In this document: positions 1 to 5,600 of the stretch, one piece after another
Position numbering within the stretch: position 1 is the stretch's first letter
Layout of the letters: the number at the start of each line of letters is the position of its first letter
Origin: Bacillota bacterium
GTDB taxonomy: Bacteria > Bacillota > Clostridia > Christensenellales > Pumilibacteraceae
Assembly (NCBI GenBank): GCA_009787685.1
Contig: WQSV01000094.1
Coordinates: 1-6,225 of the forward strand
Direction: 5' to 3'
Length of the DNA: 6,225 nt
Program-made: the position numbers and the translations under genes
Notes under the pieces: generated by a model
Told to the model about the DNA's origin: nothing
Database searches by the model: none
Seen by the model: only the letters and a program-made list of their open reading frames with translations

Positions 1-428
1 CTTGAAAGTCTTGATGACAATATCGCCAGAAGAGCCCTTCCCCCATCTAGAGGATATATTGGAATGAGATTGAAAATTGCGGTAAACACGCTTGTTGTGA
101 CAAAAACATTTGAAAAAAGATAAGTGACTGGAAACACCCACCAAAGTGCAACAAACACAAATGCGAACATGATATTAATGATTGGTCCTGCAAGCGCAAT
201 CATTGCTTCATGTTGCCATTTAATGCCCTCAATACTGCCTGTTAATTGCGCTCCATATGGCGCAAGTTTCAGTTTGTTAAGAGAATATCCAAGTTTTTTT
301 GCGACATAGGCGTGGGCTAATTCATGTAGTAATATAACAAAAAAATAACTGATAGCCTCGATATAAAACCCAAAGATTATCAGCATTGAAAACATTATCA
401 AAAGGAATGGTGAAATCGAAAATTTCAT
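1..428 (-). CDS. spoIVFB: SpoIVFB-like M50 (site-2 protease family) intramembrane metalloprotease, C-terminus off the left edge
   Basis: A reading frame from the ATG at 428 stays open to the window edge and gives the first 142 residues. The N-terminus (MKFSISPF) is followed by a hydrophobic segment carrying the zinc motif HELAH (residues 35-39). Next come the family's post-motif region, an AGP-containing hydrophobic stretch (about 76-105) and the second zinc-site motif NLIPIYPLDGGRALL (120-134) with its Asp at 128. In Firmicutes, SpoIVFB cleaves pro-sigma-K in the mother-cell/forespore membrane; relatives in non-sporulating lineages have other substrates, so the exact role is inferred. It lies 39 bp downstream of the short membrane-protein gene on the same strand and is probably cotranscribed. 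The start has no clear Shine-Dalgarno sequence. An 8-codon open frame (454-428) ends in a TAATG overlap with this start, which would allow translational coupling. The family assignment is strong; the missing C-terminus hides any CBS domain. Confidence 0.9.
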   Translation of the reverse strand, partial: MKFSISPFLLIMFSMLIIFGFYIEAISYFFVILLHELAHAYVAKKLGYSLNKLKLAPYGAQLTGSIEGIKWQHEAMIALAGPIINIMFAFVFVALWWVFPVTYLFSNVFVTTSVFTAIFNLIPIYPLDGGRALLAILSSRLS

Positions 429-467
429 TAGATTTTTTCAAACATATTAAGCATTATGACTCAAATT

Positions 468-797
468 CTAAGCATCATAATTGTCAGATTCTTCTTTCTC
501 TTCTTCCCTGTCTCTTAGGTTGCGAATTCCCTCAACAAAGCCAATCTCACCCTGTGACTCACGGTCTGAGCCCATCATGTCGAATGTTATGGCAGTCCTA
601 ATTGCGTTGCGAGTGGTTTCTGCAAACTGAAATGGAAGAAGTTGCAACGAAAAAATCAATCCAAGCAACACTCCTCCAACCATAATTTTCACAAAAAGTC
701 CTCGTCTTGACATGTTTGCAAAACGATTTTTTTTGAGCTTTGTGTCCACCCTTGTCACTGATGTTTCAACTTTGTTCATTCCTTCGTATTTATCCAT
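468..797 (-). CDS. short single-pass membrane protein in the spoIVFA position
   Basis: This 109-aa protein has a basic N-terminal cytoplasmic part (1-33, many Lys/Arg), one transmembrane segment (about 34-54, VGGVLLGLIFSLQLLPF), and an outer part ending in a very acidic tail (DREEEKEESDNYDA). I do not recognise it as a named family. It immediately precedes a SpoIVFB-like protease, the place of spoIVFA in Bacillus. A basic N-terminus plus one membrane span also matches the front of SpoIVFA and of clostridial M23-type membrane proteins. However, there is no room for the extracytoplasmic LytM/M23 domain, so it is either a minimal partner/regulator of the protease or an unrelated small protein. 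The start is uncertain: ATG 797 is only a few bases from a TATAAT box, while ATG 779 (codon 7) directly abuts AAGGA. It is a likely gene because it is open, has a coherent topology and shares an operon with the protease. Confidence 0.65.
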   Translation of the reverse strand: MDKYEGMNKVETSVTRVDTKLKKNRFANMSRRGLFVKIMVGGVLLGLIFSLQLLPFQFAETTRNAIRTAITFDMMGSDRESQGEIGFVEGIRNLRDREEEKEESDNYDA

Positions 798-802
798 AGA
801 AC

Positions 803-831
803 ATTATATGACAAGAAGCCTAGCTTAATAA
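803..831 (-). promoter_or_regulatory. candidate promoter for the membrane protein/SpoIVFB pair
   Basis: A perfect TATAAT is read on the minus strand at 808-803. The -35 at 17-bp spacing is poor (TTATTA, 831-826). It sits just after the upstream operon's terminator and ahead of the first gene of the pair. It would start transcription almost on the ATG at 797, giving either a leaderless mRNA or a true start at codon 7. Because the -35 is weak, an activator or a sigma factor other than sigma-A is possible, or the box is chance in A+T-rich DNA. Confidence 0.4.
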
Positions 832-844
832 CTTGCTTGTCCAG

Positions 845-880
845 AAAAAAAAATGAGCCTTTTAATTGACTCATTTTTTT
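845..880 (-). terminator. intrinsic terminator after the TIM-barrel gene
   Basis: Read on the minus strand, ATGAGTC pairs with GGCTCAT (one G-T wobble) around an 8-nt A+T-rich loop, flanked by A-run and T-run. The hairpin begins two bases after the TAG stop at 885-883. The plus strand also has a T-run after the stem, so it could stop transcription in both directions. It marks the end of the hpf-gpi-TIM barrel transcription unit and separates it from the SpoIVFB pair. Confidence 0.88.
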
Positions 881-882
881 GA

Positions 883-2163
883 CTATTCAGTTTTTTCTTC
901 ACTTGTCTGTTCAGTTGCTTGTTTTTCCACTTCTTTTGTTGTTTGCTCAAATGTGTGTTCAGCTATTTGCTCAGTTGATTGTTCTGTTGTTTGTTCTATT
1001 TCAGTTGGCTGTTCTGTTATTACTTGCTCAGTCACTTTTTCAACTACAATCTCAGAAGTGGCTTCAATTGTTGTTTCTTGTGTTACTTCAACATTTTCAA
1101 CAACATTACTAGTTTCAATCGCTGTTGTTTTTTCTTCTTTTTTCGCTTCTCTTGCCTTTTCTTTCGCCACTCTTTTCTCTTCTTCAAGCTTTGCTCTTTC
1201 CATTGCAATTCTTTCTTTTTCTTCGCGTATTTTTGCAAGAGATTTTGCTTTTTCTAGCTTCAAAAATTCTTTTTCTCTTTGTTTTTCTGCTTTGATTTGC
1301 TTTTTGTCTCTTGTCAAATCAACATCATCATACTTTTTTAAATCTTTTGTCAAGAGTTTCTTCACTTTGTTTTCTTTTCTTGGAGCAAGCATTAATCCGC
1401 GCAAATAGTCATAAGAAACTTTCAACTCGTTAATGTCTTTGTAGTCCTTTGGATAGACTTCAAGCATCATAACTGGACTTGCATTTCTTTCTTTCAATTC
1501 CGCAAAAAAGTCTTCAAAATTAAAATTTGATTTTTTATTCGGAAGATATGTTTTTCCATGAGCATAATCACATAAATGAATCGTTGATATTTTTTTACCC
1601 ATAACATCAAGAAATTTTTTAGGGTTGATTCCCGCTTGCAAGGCTTGCTTGACATCAAGCGTGCATGTCACCCCGGGACATTCTCTTAGCATTCTTTCAA
1701 AAAACTCTGGTTCGCTTGCATGAGAATATGACACATTTTCATAGCTTAATCGAATATTCATTCCAAGGGCGATGTCACTTAACTGATTCAGTCTTGCGAA
1801 AAATTTTCCATAATCAAGAGTCGAATGCTTTGTAAGCTTCAAAGGACCATGAAAAGTGTAGTATCTTGCTCCTAATATCGCACCAGCATAGCAAACTTTT
1901 TTGAAAGTTTCTTCCGCGTCATAGCGAACTCGCGAGTTGTCAGAAAAAAGTTCCGGCTCAAATTGAGTCCCAAGTGCGTGAACAGAATGAATGTTAATGT
2001 GTCCTTTTTTTGTTGTCAACAATCCGACAAAAGGACGCTCATATTCGTAATGAGTGTTCAAAAAAACTTCAGTGAAAGGAATACCCATTCGAGTTAGTGT
2101 TTCGAACGCGTGTTCATTTGGCACTCTGTTAAAAAAAGATGCTGTTGAAATTCCAAGATACAT
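883..2163 (-). CDS. sugar phosphate isomerase/epimerase-like TIM barrel with ER/K-rich helix and TEQ-repeat tail
   Basis: The 426-aa product has a xylose-isomerase-like TIM barrel (AP endonuclease 2 superfamily) at residues 1 to about 260. Candidate metal ligands sit where this fold places them: H59/H62 (NIHSVHALG), H105 (YTFHGP), E142 (LSYENVS), D170 (CTLDVKQA), H196/D199 (STIHLCDYAHG) and E235 (MLEVYPKD). The His that often follows the D170 motif is Gln here (Q173), so catalytic competence and substrate are not predictable; relatives include sugar isomerases, epimerases and endonuclease IV. The barrel normally ends the protein. Here about 85 Lys/Arg/Glu-rich residues follow (about 262-345), then an acidic Thr/Glu/Val/Gln tail (346-426) with repeated TEQ triplets. 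No signal peptide or membrane span was seen, so it should be cytosolic. The start is ATG 2163, with GGAGAG 8 nt upstream inside the preceding plsC remnant. It is likely cotranscribed with gpi, since no terminator lies between them. Confidence 0.87.
   Translation of the reverse strand: MYLGISTASFFNRVPNEHAFETLTRMGIPFTEVFLNTHYEYERPFVGLLTTKKGHINIHSVHALGTQFEPELFSDNSRVRYDAEETFKKVCYAGAILGARYYTFHGPLKLTKHSTLDYGKFFARLNQLSDIALGMNIRLSYENVSYSHASEPEFFERMLRECPGVTCTLDVKQALQAGINPKKFLDVMGKKISTIHLCDYAHGKTYLPNKKSNFNFEDFFAELKERNASPVMMLEVYPKDYKDINELKVSYDYLRGLMLAPRKENKVKKLLTKDLKKYDDVDLTRDKKQIKAEKQREKEFLKLEKAKSLAKIREEKERIAMERAKLEEEKRVAKEKAREAKKEEKTTAIETSNVVENVEVTQETTIEATSEIVVEKVTEQVITEQPTEIEQTTEQSTEQIAEHTFEQTTKEVEKQATEQTSEEKTE
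886..1041 (-). repeat. degenerate TEQ-triplet repeat encoding the protein tail
   Basis: The last 52 codons of the TIM-barrel gene encode a low-complexity tail in which TEQ recurs at about residues 378, 383, 392, 397 and 417, with EQT/EQS variants between. At the DNA level the plus strand shows recurring TTGCTCAGT- and TGTTCTGTT-like words. Such tracts expand and contract by slippage, so length variation between strains is expected. The repeat is in frame and contains no stop. Confidence 0.75.
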
Positions 2164-2164
2164 T

Positions 2165-2425
2165 TTAGTTCTCTCCTAGTTCCTCGATTTGAGTAGTGTT
2201 TGCGTCGCTTTGACGCGAATGACATTGTGAAATAATTTCAGTGAATCCGCTTGTTCTTTGCATCCAACCCCTAACTCTTTCTAAAAAATTCAATGCCCTT
2301 TCTCCTTTGTTTTCAATAGTCATGTCCGGCAACATCGGTTCTCCAACATGAAGTTTGAGCGCTGGCTTTTTGCCAAGAAAAACCCTAAAAACTCTCTTTG
2401 CATTTCTATAATTAATATAAGAACA
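2165..2425 (-). pseudogene. plsC: 3' remnant of a PlsC-type 1-acylglycerol-3-phosphate acyltransferase gene
   Basis: The 86 codons between the gpi stop and the TIM-barrel start form an open frame whose translation fits the C-terminal end of lysophosphatidate acyltransferases. It has RVFRVFLGKKPALKLHVGEP, then MLPDM, GERALNFLERVRGWMQ, and a hydrophilic end. PlsC proteins normally reach about 200-250 residues and carry the catalytic HX4D and EGTR motifs toward the N-terminus; all of that is missing. The frame runs directly from the gpi TAA (2428-2426) with no credible start at its head. An internal ATG at 2335 has GGAG five bases upstream and could give a 56-residue fragment, probably non-functional. 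The distal end still supplies the ribosome-binding site of the TIM-barrel gene, so an old plsC-TIM barrel gene pair probably existed before the 5' part was lost. Identification is from residue pattern only. Confidence 0.6.
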
Positions 2426-3814
2426 TTAAATTTGGTAGCTTTTGCTAAGTTTAACCGCTTCAACTTCTTTTAGTTTGTCTTCATAGCCTTTGCGGTTCAT
2501 CATTGCAAAAGTTGCTTTCTTGCCCTCTTCAACTCCCGGTTGGTTATAGGTGTCGATGTTTAACATAGCTCCAGCAAATGCTGTTTGATACATGAAGTAT
2601 TGCAACAATTCACCGACTGAAAAAGCATTGACTTTTTCGATTGAAAGAGTGAAGCTTGGTCTGTTTTGTTTCTTGAGCGCGAAGATAGTTGCTTTCATTT
2701 GAGCGCTGATTAAGTCATTCAGACTTCTTCCTTTTAGAAAATCACAATTTTCAACACCCAATGTTTCATTGATTGGCGCGAGCGCAACATAATCTTCAAC
2801 AGCAAGAAACGTGACAACTTTGTCAAATGGACCTTCCATAAACAATTGAACTTGACTGTGTTGATCCGTTGTTCCAAGCGCCTTGACTGGAGACTGACCA
2901 CAATTGATTTTATTTCCATCATTGTCAACTTCTTTTGCAAGACTCTCCCCCCAAAGTTGAGCATAAAAATCTGCCATGAACTTCAGCGGATCAGAATATG
3001 GCATGAGAACAGAAATATTTTTTCCGTTTTCCATGCTTTTTACTTGCAGATATGCCGTGATTAATGCAACATTTTTACTAATATCATTGATTTCAGAGTT
3101 TGTTCTTGACGCTTTCGCTCCATCAATAAGCGAATGAATATCAATTCCCAAAACTGCGAAAGGAACCAAACCAACATTTGAAAAAACAGAAAATCTACCG
3201 CCGACACCTTTACCGATATCAAAAATTCTGAACCCTTCCTTTTTTGCAATCTCATAAAGAGTTCCTTTCCCTACAGTTGTTGTGACAATGATTCTTTCCT
3301 TCGCTTCTTTTTCGCCAAGAACTTTTTTCAAAGTTTCATAGACAATGAAGAATTGAGAAAGAGTTTCTGATGTTTCTCCGCTTTTTGTTATAACATTAAA
3401 ATAAGAGGTTTTAATATCAATGACATCAAGAAGTCCCGCCATTCTGTTTGGATCAATATTGTCTTCAATGTAATACTTTGGAGCATTTCTTTTCTCTTTT
3501 GGCAATTCATTATGACGGAAATGAAGCAGTGCTGATGCAACAGCAAGGGGACCTAATCCAGAACCACCGATTCCAAAGACAACAAAATGCTCACACTTTT
3601 TGCGAACATCTGCACCAAATTTGACCAATTCGTCAAGTTCTTTTTTTGGAGTGTTCACAAGTTCTGTCCACTCTTGCCAACCTTTGCCAGAATTTGAAAC
3701 AACTTTTTCAAGTGCTTTTTGAATCTTTGGCAAATCTTTTTTTATGCCTTCTTCTGTCATCCCGTGAGCGCCGATATGCTCTTGCATCATAAAATTGTAG
3801 TCAAGTTTTATCAT
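2426..3814 (-). CDS. pgi: glucose-6-phosphate isomerase
   Basis: Phosphoglucose isomerase interconverts glucose 6-phosphate and fructose 6-phosphate in the cytosol (glycolysis/gluconeogenesis). The 462-aa length is normal for the compact bacterial form. Visible family features, in order: the first sugar-isomerase (SIS) fold with GIGGSGLGP (81-89), the phosphate-binding SGET (145-148), the PGI signature GVGGRFSVFSNVGL (203-216), the catalytic Glu in LWGES (E290), the catalytic His in TTDQHSQ (H319), and the C-terminal signature YNQPGVEEGKK with its Lys (423-433). The start MIKLDY matches the usual Firmicutes N-terminus. The best Shine-Dalgarno candidate (AAGGA) is rather far, about 14-15 nt from the ATG. 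It follows hpf on the same strand with a 133-bp gap holding a candidate promoter and a palindrome. Its TAA is in frame with the plsC remnant. The downstream partner phosphofructokinase is also present, at the right edge. Confidence 0.97.
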   Translation of the reverse strand: MIKLDYNFMMQEHIGAHGMTEEGIKKDLPKIQKALEKVVSNSGKGWQEWTELVNTPKKELDELVKFGADVRKKCEHFVVFGIGGSGLGPLAVASALLHFRHNELPKEKRNAPKYYIEDNIDPNRMAGLLDVIDIKTSYFNVITKSGETSETLSQFFIVYETLKKVLGEKEAKERIIVTTTVGKGTLYEIAKKEGFRIFDIGKGVGGRFSVFSNVGLVPFAVLGIDIHSLIDGAKASRTNSEINDISKNVALITAYLQVKSMENGKNISVLMPYSDPLKFMADFYAQLWGESLAKEVDNDGNKINCGQSPVKALGTTDQHSQVQLFMEGPFDKVVTFLAVEDYVALAPINETLGVENCDFLKGRSLNDLISAQMKATIFALKKQNRPSFTLSIEKVNAFSVGELLQYFMYQTAFAGAMLNIDTYNQPGVEEGKKATFAMMNRKGYEDKLKEVEAVKLSKSYQI

Positions 3815-3838
3815 GTGTTTTTAATTATTCCTTTTTTT

Positions 3839-3868
3839 GTTTTATTTATTTATTTTTAGTAATGTCAA
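3839..3868 (-). promoter_or_regulatory. candidate gpi promoter
   Basis: On the minus strand a perfect TTGACA (3868-3863) is followed after 18 bp by TAAAAC (3844-3839), a 4/6 match to the -10 consensus. Transcription would begin about 18 bases before the ATG at 3814 and still include the AAGGA ribosome-binding candidate. The -35 touches the 28-bp palindrome just upstream, which suggests regulated initiation. The region is very A+T-rich, so the -10 call is soft. Confidence 0.45.
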
Positions 3869-3896
3869 ATGAATTCGCAACTTGTCGCAAATTCAT
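3869..3896. promoter_or_regulatory. 28-bp near-perfect palindrome, candidate operator
   Basis: Arms ATGAATT and AATTCAT are perfect. Further in, the pairing continues through TGCG/TGCG positions with G-T wobbles, giving about 11 paired positions around a six-base centre (ACAAGT on the minus strand). Within it, TTGCGA occurs twice as a direct repeat 10 bp apart on the minus strand. No T-run follows on either strand, so it is not a typical terminator. Its position against the gpi -35 fits an operator for a dimeric regulator; an mRNA hairpin between hpf and gpi is the alternative. Confidence 0.5.
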
Positions 3897-3947
3897 CGCC
3901 ACTTAAAATTGCAAATACTGTCAAACACTTTACTTTTGTTGAAAAAT

Positions 3948-4487
3948 TTATTGTGGATATTCTCCGACAATCAAACCATAATCGCCGTCTGCTCTTGTGT
4001 AGAGAACATTGACTTTTCTTGTTGACTTGTTGAAAAACATATAAAAACTGTGCCCGACAAGTTCAAGCTCTTCAATCGCGTCTTCAACTGTCATAGGAAC
4101 GAGTTCATAGTTCTTTTTGCGAACAACTCCCGATTTCTTTTCTTCTGGTTGAGATTGGACAAATGGTGCAAAACTACTCTCGTCTTTCAATCTCATTTTT
4201 TTAGATTTTGAAAGAAGTTTTTTGCGATGCTTTATTATTTGCTTTTCAAGCTTTGGGAGTGCAATGTCAATGTTTTTTGCCATGTCGTCACTTGACACTT
4301 CACTGCGCATAACAATATCATCAATAATAGTCAGTTCCAACGTGAAAACTTCGTTTGCATGTTTAAACAAGACTTTAATGGTCGTGTCATCTTCAAAAAA
4401 CTTATCAAGCTTTTCGATTTTCTTTGCCACCATGTCTTTCATGTAGTCTTTAAGTACATAATGTTTTGATAAAAATTCAATTTTCAT
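3948..4487 (-). CDS. hpf: long-form ribosome hibernation promoting factor (HPF)
   Basis: The 179-aa protein has the two-domain layout of long HPF. An N-terminal S30AE (YfiA/RaiA) beta-alpha domain (about 2-98, beginning MKIEFLSKHY) binds the 30S decoding region. A charged linker (about 99-122) is followed by the C-terminal dimerisation domain (about 123-178). Conserved positions of that domain are visible: PMTVEDAIEELELVGHSFYM, then the VNVLYTRADGDYGLI run. In Firmicutes this form joins two 70S ribosomes into inactive 100S dimers in stationary phase or stress. The start ATG at 4487 is well supported by AAAGGAG 8-9 nt upstream. It is the first gene of the apparent hpf-gpi-TIM barrel unit, with its own promoter and a leader of about 95 nt containing two hairpins. 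Nothing is truncated. Confidence 0.96.
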   Translation of the reverse strand: MKIEFLSKHYVLKDYMKDMVAKKIEKLDKFFEDDTTIKVLFKHANEVFTLELTIIDDIVMRSEVSSDDMAKNIDIALPKLEKQIIKHRKKLLSKSKKMRLKDESSFAPFVQSQPEEKKSGVVRKKNYELVPMTVEDAIEELELVGHSFYMFFNKSTRKVNVLYTRADGDYGLIVGEYPQ

Positions 4488-4503
4488 GTTTTTTGTCTCC
4501 TTT

Positions 4504-4552
4504 GCGTCGTTGACGCTCCTGTCACAATCGCAAATTCTTCAACAATTGTGAC
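4504..4552 (-). promoter_or_regulatory. structured hpf 5' leader with two inverted repeats
   Basis: Between the hpf promoter and its start lie two inverted repeats. GTCACAAT (4552-4545) pairs perfectly with ATTGTGAC (4528-4521) across 16 nt. A small hairpin, GCGTC-AAC-GACGC (4516-4504), ends just before the AAAGGAG ribosome-binding site. Either could influence translation or mRNA stability, or the larger repeat could be an operator overlapping the transcribed leader. The small hairpin recurs almost unchanged upstream of the TIM-barrel gene (2215-2202). Confidence 0.5.
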
Positions 4553-4588
4553 TTGTTTTTTTAAGGGTATTTATGAACAATTTTTCCT

Positions 4589-4617
4589 AGTATAACATTA
4601 TTTTTAAGTTTTTGCAA
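4589..4617 (-). promoter_or_regulatory. hpf promoter, sigma-A-like with extended -10
   Basis: TTGCAA (-35, 4617-4612) and TATACT (-10, 4594-4589) are separated by exactly 17 bp on the minus strand, and TG lies one base before the -10 as an extended element. The predicted start is near 4582, about 95 nt before the hpf ATG. It faces away from the GDPD promoter at 4668-4697. Confidence 0.75.
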
Positions 4618-4667
4618 TCTTTTCTTGCATATTTATTCAAAATTTCTCACAAATGTCTTAAAAACAT

Positions 4668-4697
4668 TTGCCATATTGACGAAAGATGTAGTAAAAT
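4668..4697 (+). promoter_or_regulatory. candidate promoter for the GDPD gene
   Basis: TTGCCA (4668-4673) and TAAAAT (4692-4697) are spaced by 18 bp on the plus strand. A start near 4704 would leave a leader of about 100 nt. An overlapping TTGACG (4676-4681) has no -10 at proper spacing and is less likely. Confidence 0.5.
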
Positions 4698-4727
4698 GAT
4701 TGTAAATGGTTTTTAAATTGGAGAGCC

Positions 4728-4772
4728 ATGCATATAATTTTAATTGAAAGGAGTTGTTTGAAAAAGCCTTAA
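4728..4772 (+). CDS. possible 14-codon leader peptide upstream of GDPD
   Basis: ATG at 4728 follows GGAG by four bases and opens a 14-residue frame, MHIILIERSCLKKP, ending at TAA 4770-4772. It lies inside the predicted GDPD mRNA leader and in the same frame as GDPD. The strong AAAGGAG at 4747-4753 falls inside it. Its amino acids do not show an obvious run of one residue as in amino-acid attenuators. It could be a regulatory upstream frame or chance; no comparison is possible from one sequence. Confidence 0.25.
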   Translation: MHIILIERSCLKKP

Positions 4773-4802
4773 AGCACAACGCTCAACAACATATATATTT
4801 TT

Positions 4803-5576
4803 ATGAATATAAGAAAAACATGGATAATAAAAAAAATGGTTTCCCATCGCGGACTTTGGAGTGAAGAGTTTCCAGAGAATTCTTTGGGTGCGTTTGAAAA
4901 CGCAATCAAAAATAATTATGCAATCGAAATGGATGTGAGACTACTTGACGATGGAACCGTTGTTGCTTTTCACGATGAAAAACTTGCACGAATGACAGGA
5001 GCAGATGGTTATATTTGCAAAATGAAATATGATGAAATCAAGGACTTGAAACTTCACAATTCTGAATATGGAATTCCGAAATTTGATGAAGTTCTTGAGA
5101 AAATTGCTGGTGACGCGCCGATTATGCTTGATGTTAAAAGTTTTGGAAATGTTGGACCACTTGAACAGAAAGTCATTGACTCACTCAATAAATATGACGG
5201 ACAAGTTGCAATAATATCTTCAAATCCCTACACTCTTGAATACTTCAAGATTCACGCACCTCAATACACAAGAGGTCAAAAATCAAAAATACCAACCAAA
5301 GAGAAAGAACCATCATTCTTCAAGAGACAATATTTGAAAAAAATGAAAATGAATTCCCTTTCAACTCCAGAATTCATTGTCTATGAAGCACTTGACTTGC
5401 CGAACAAATTCGTCAAAAAAGTTGACCTTCCAATAATCGCTCTAAATGTTCGCTCAAATCTGCAAATGGAAGAAACTCTTCCTTTTTGCGACAACATCAT
5501 GTTTGACAAATTTATTCCAGAACTAACACCAGTGACAAAAGAATTACTCGCGTCAAAAGAAAGAGCGATTAAATAA
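4803..5576 (+). CDS. glycerophosphodiester phosphodiesterase (GDPD family, short cytosolic form)
   Basis: This enzyme family hydrolyses glycerophosphodiesters from phospholipid breakdown to glycerol 3-phosphate and an alcohol, using a TIM barrel and a divalent metal. The 257-aa product shows the family motifs: SHRGL (H15, R16), FPENS (24-27), the metal-site EMDVRLLDDGTVVAFHDE (E42, D44, H57, D58), MLDVKS (109-113, K112) and the SSNPYTLEYF loop. The C-terminal NVRSNL...DNIMFDKF region matches the end of the barrel. There is no signal peptide or membrane span. The start at 4803 aligns with typical N-termini but has no Shine-Dalgarno sequence; the strong AAAGGAG lies about 50 nt upstream. Codon 12 (4836) is the alternative and would leave only two residues before the catalytic His. 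The gene stands alone, divergent from hpf and convergent with the phosphofructokinase gene. Confidence 0.93.
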   Translation: MNIRKTWIIKKMVSHRGLWSEEFPENSLGAFENAIKNNYAIEMDVRLLDDGTVVAFHDEKLARMTGADGYICKMKYDEIKDLKLHNSEYGIPKFDEVLEKIAGDAPIMLDVKSFGNVGPLEQKVIDSLNKYDGQVAIISSNPYTLEYFKIHAPQYTRGQKSKIPTKEKEPSFFKRQYLKKMKMNSLSTPEFIVYEALDLPNKFVKKVDLPIIALNVRSNLQMEETLPFCDNIMFDKFIPELTPVTKELLASKERAIK

Positions 5577-5600
5577 ATGGTATTTAATTAAAAGATAAAG

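Noticed and set aside
124..309. 61-codon plus-strand frame
   Set aside because: It lies opposite the HELAH-to-membrane region of the clearly coding SpoIVFB-like gene.
895..1040. CRISPR-like or tandem repeat array
   Set aside because: The repeated words are short, degenerate, in frame with a protein tail and have no regular spacer length.
979..1257. 92-codon plus-strand frame rich in Phe and Cys
   Set aside because: Another antisense shadow of the same Glu/Lys-rich coding tract.
866..1408. 180-codon plus-strand frame rich in Ser/Cys/Phe/Val, opposite the TIM-barrel tail
   Set aside because: It is the antisense image of the low-complexity Lys/Glu/Thr tail; composition is artefactual, and no ribosome-binding site or recognisable domain exists.
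3861..3896. Rho-independent terminator between hpf and gpi
   Set aside because: The palindrome is strong but neither strand has a T-run after it.
4222..4446. 74-codon plus-strand frame opposite hpf
   Set aside because: Antisense to the conserved S30AE domain, with no start signals.
4676..4707. TTGACG-based promoter for GDPD
   Set aside because: No acceptable -10 occurs at 16-18 bp; the overlapping TTGCCA/TAAAAT pair fits better.
4754..4858. Frame-shifted extension of GDPD starting at TTG 4754 behind AAAGGAG
   Set aside because: The TTG touches the ribosome-binding site, the frame ends within GDPD and its residues resemble no known N-terminus.
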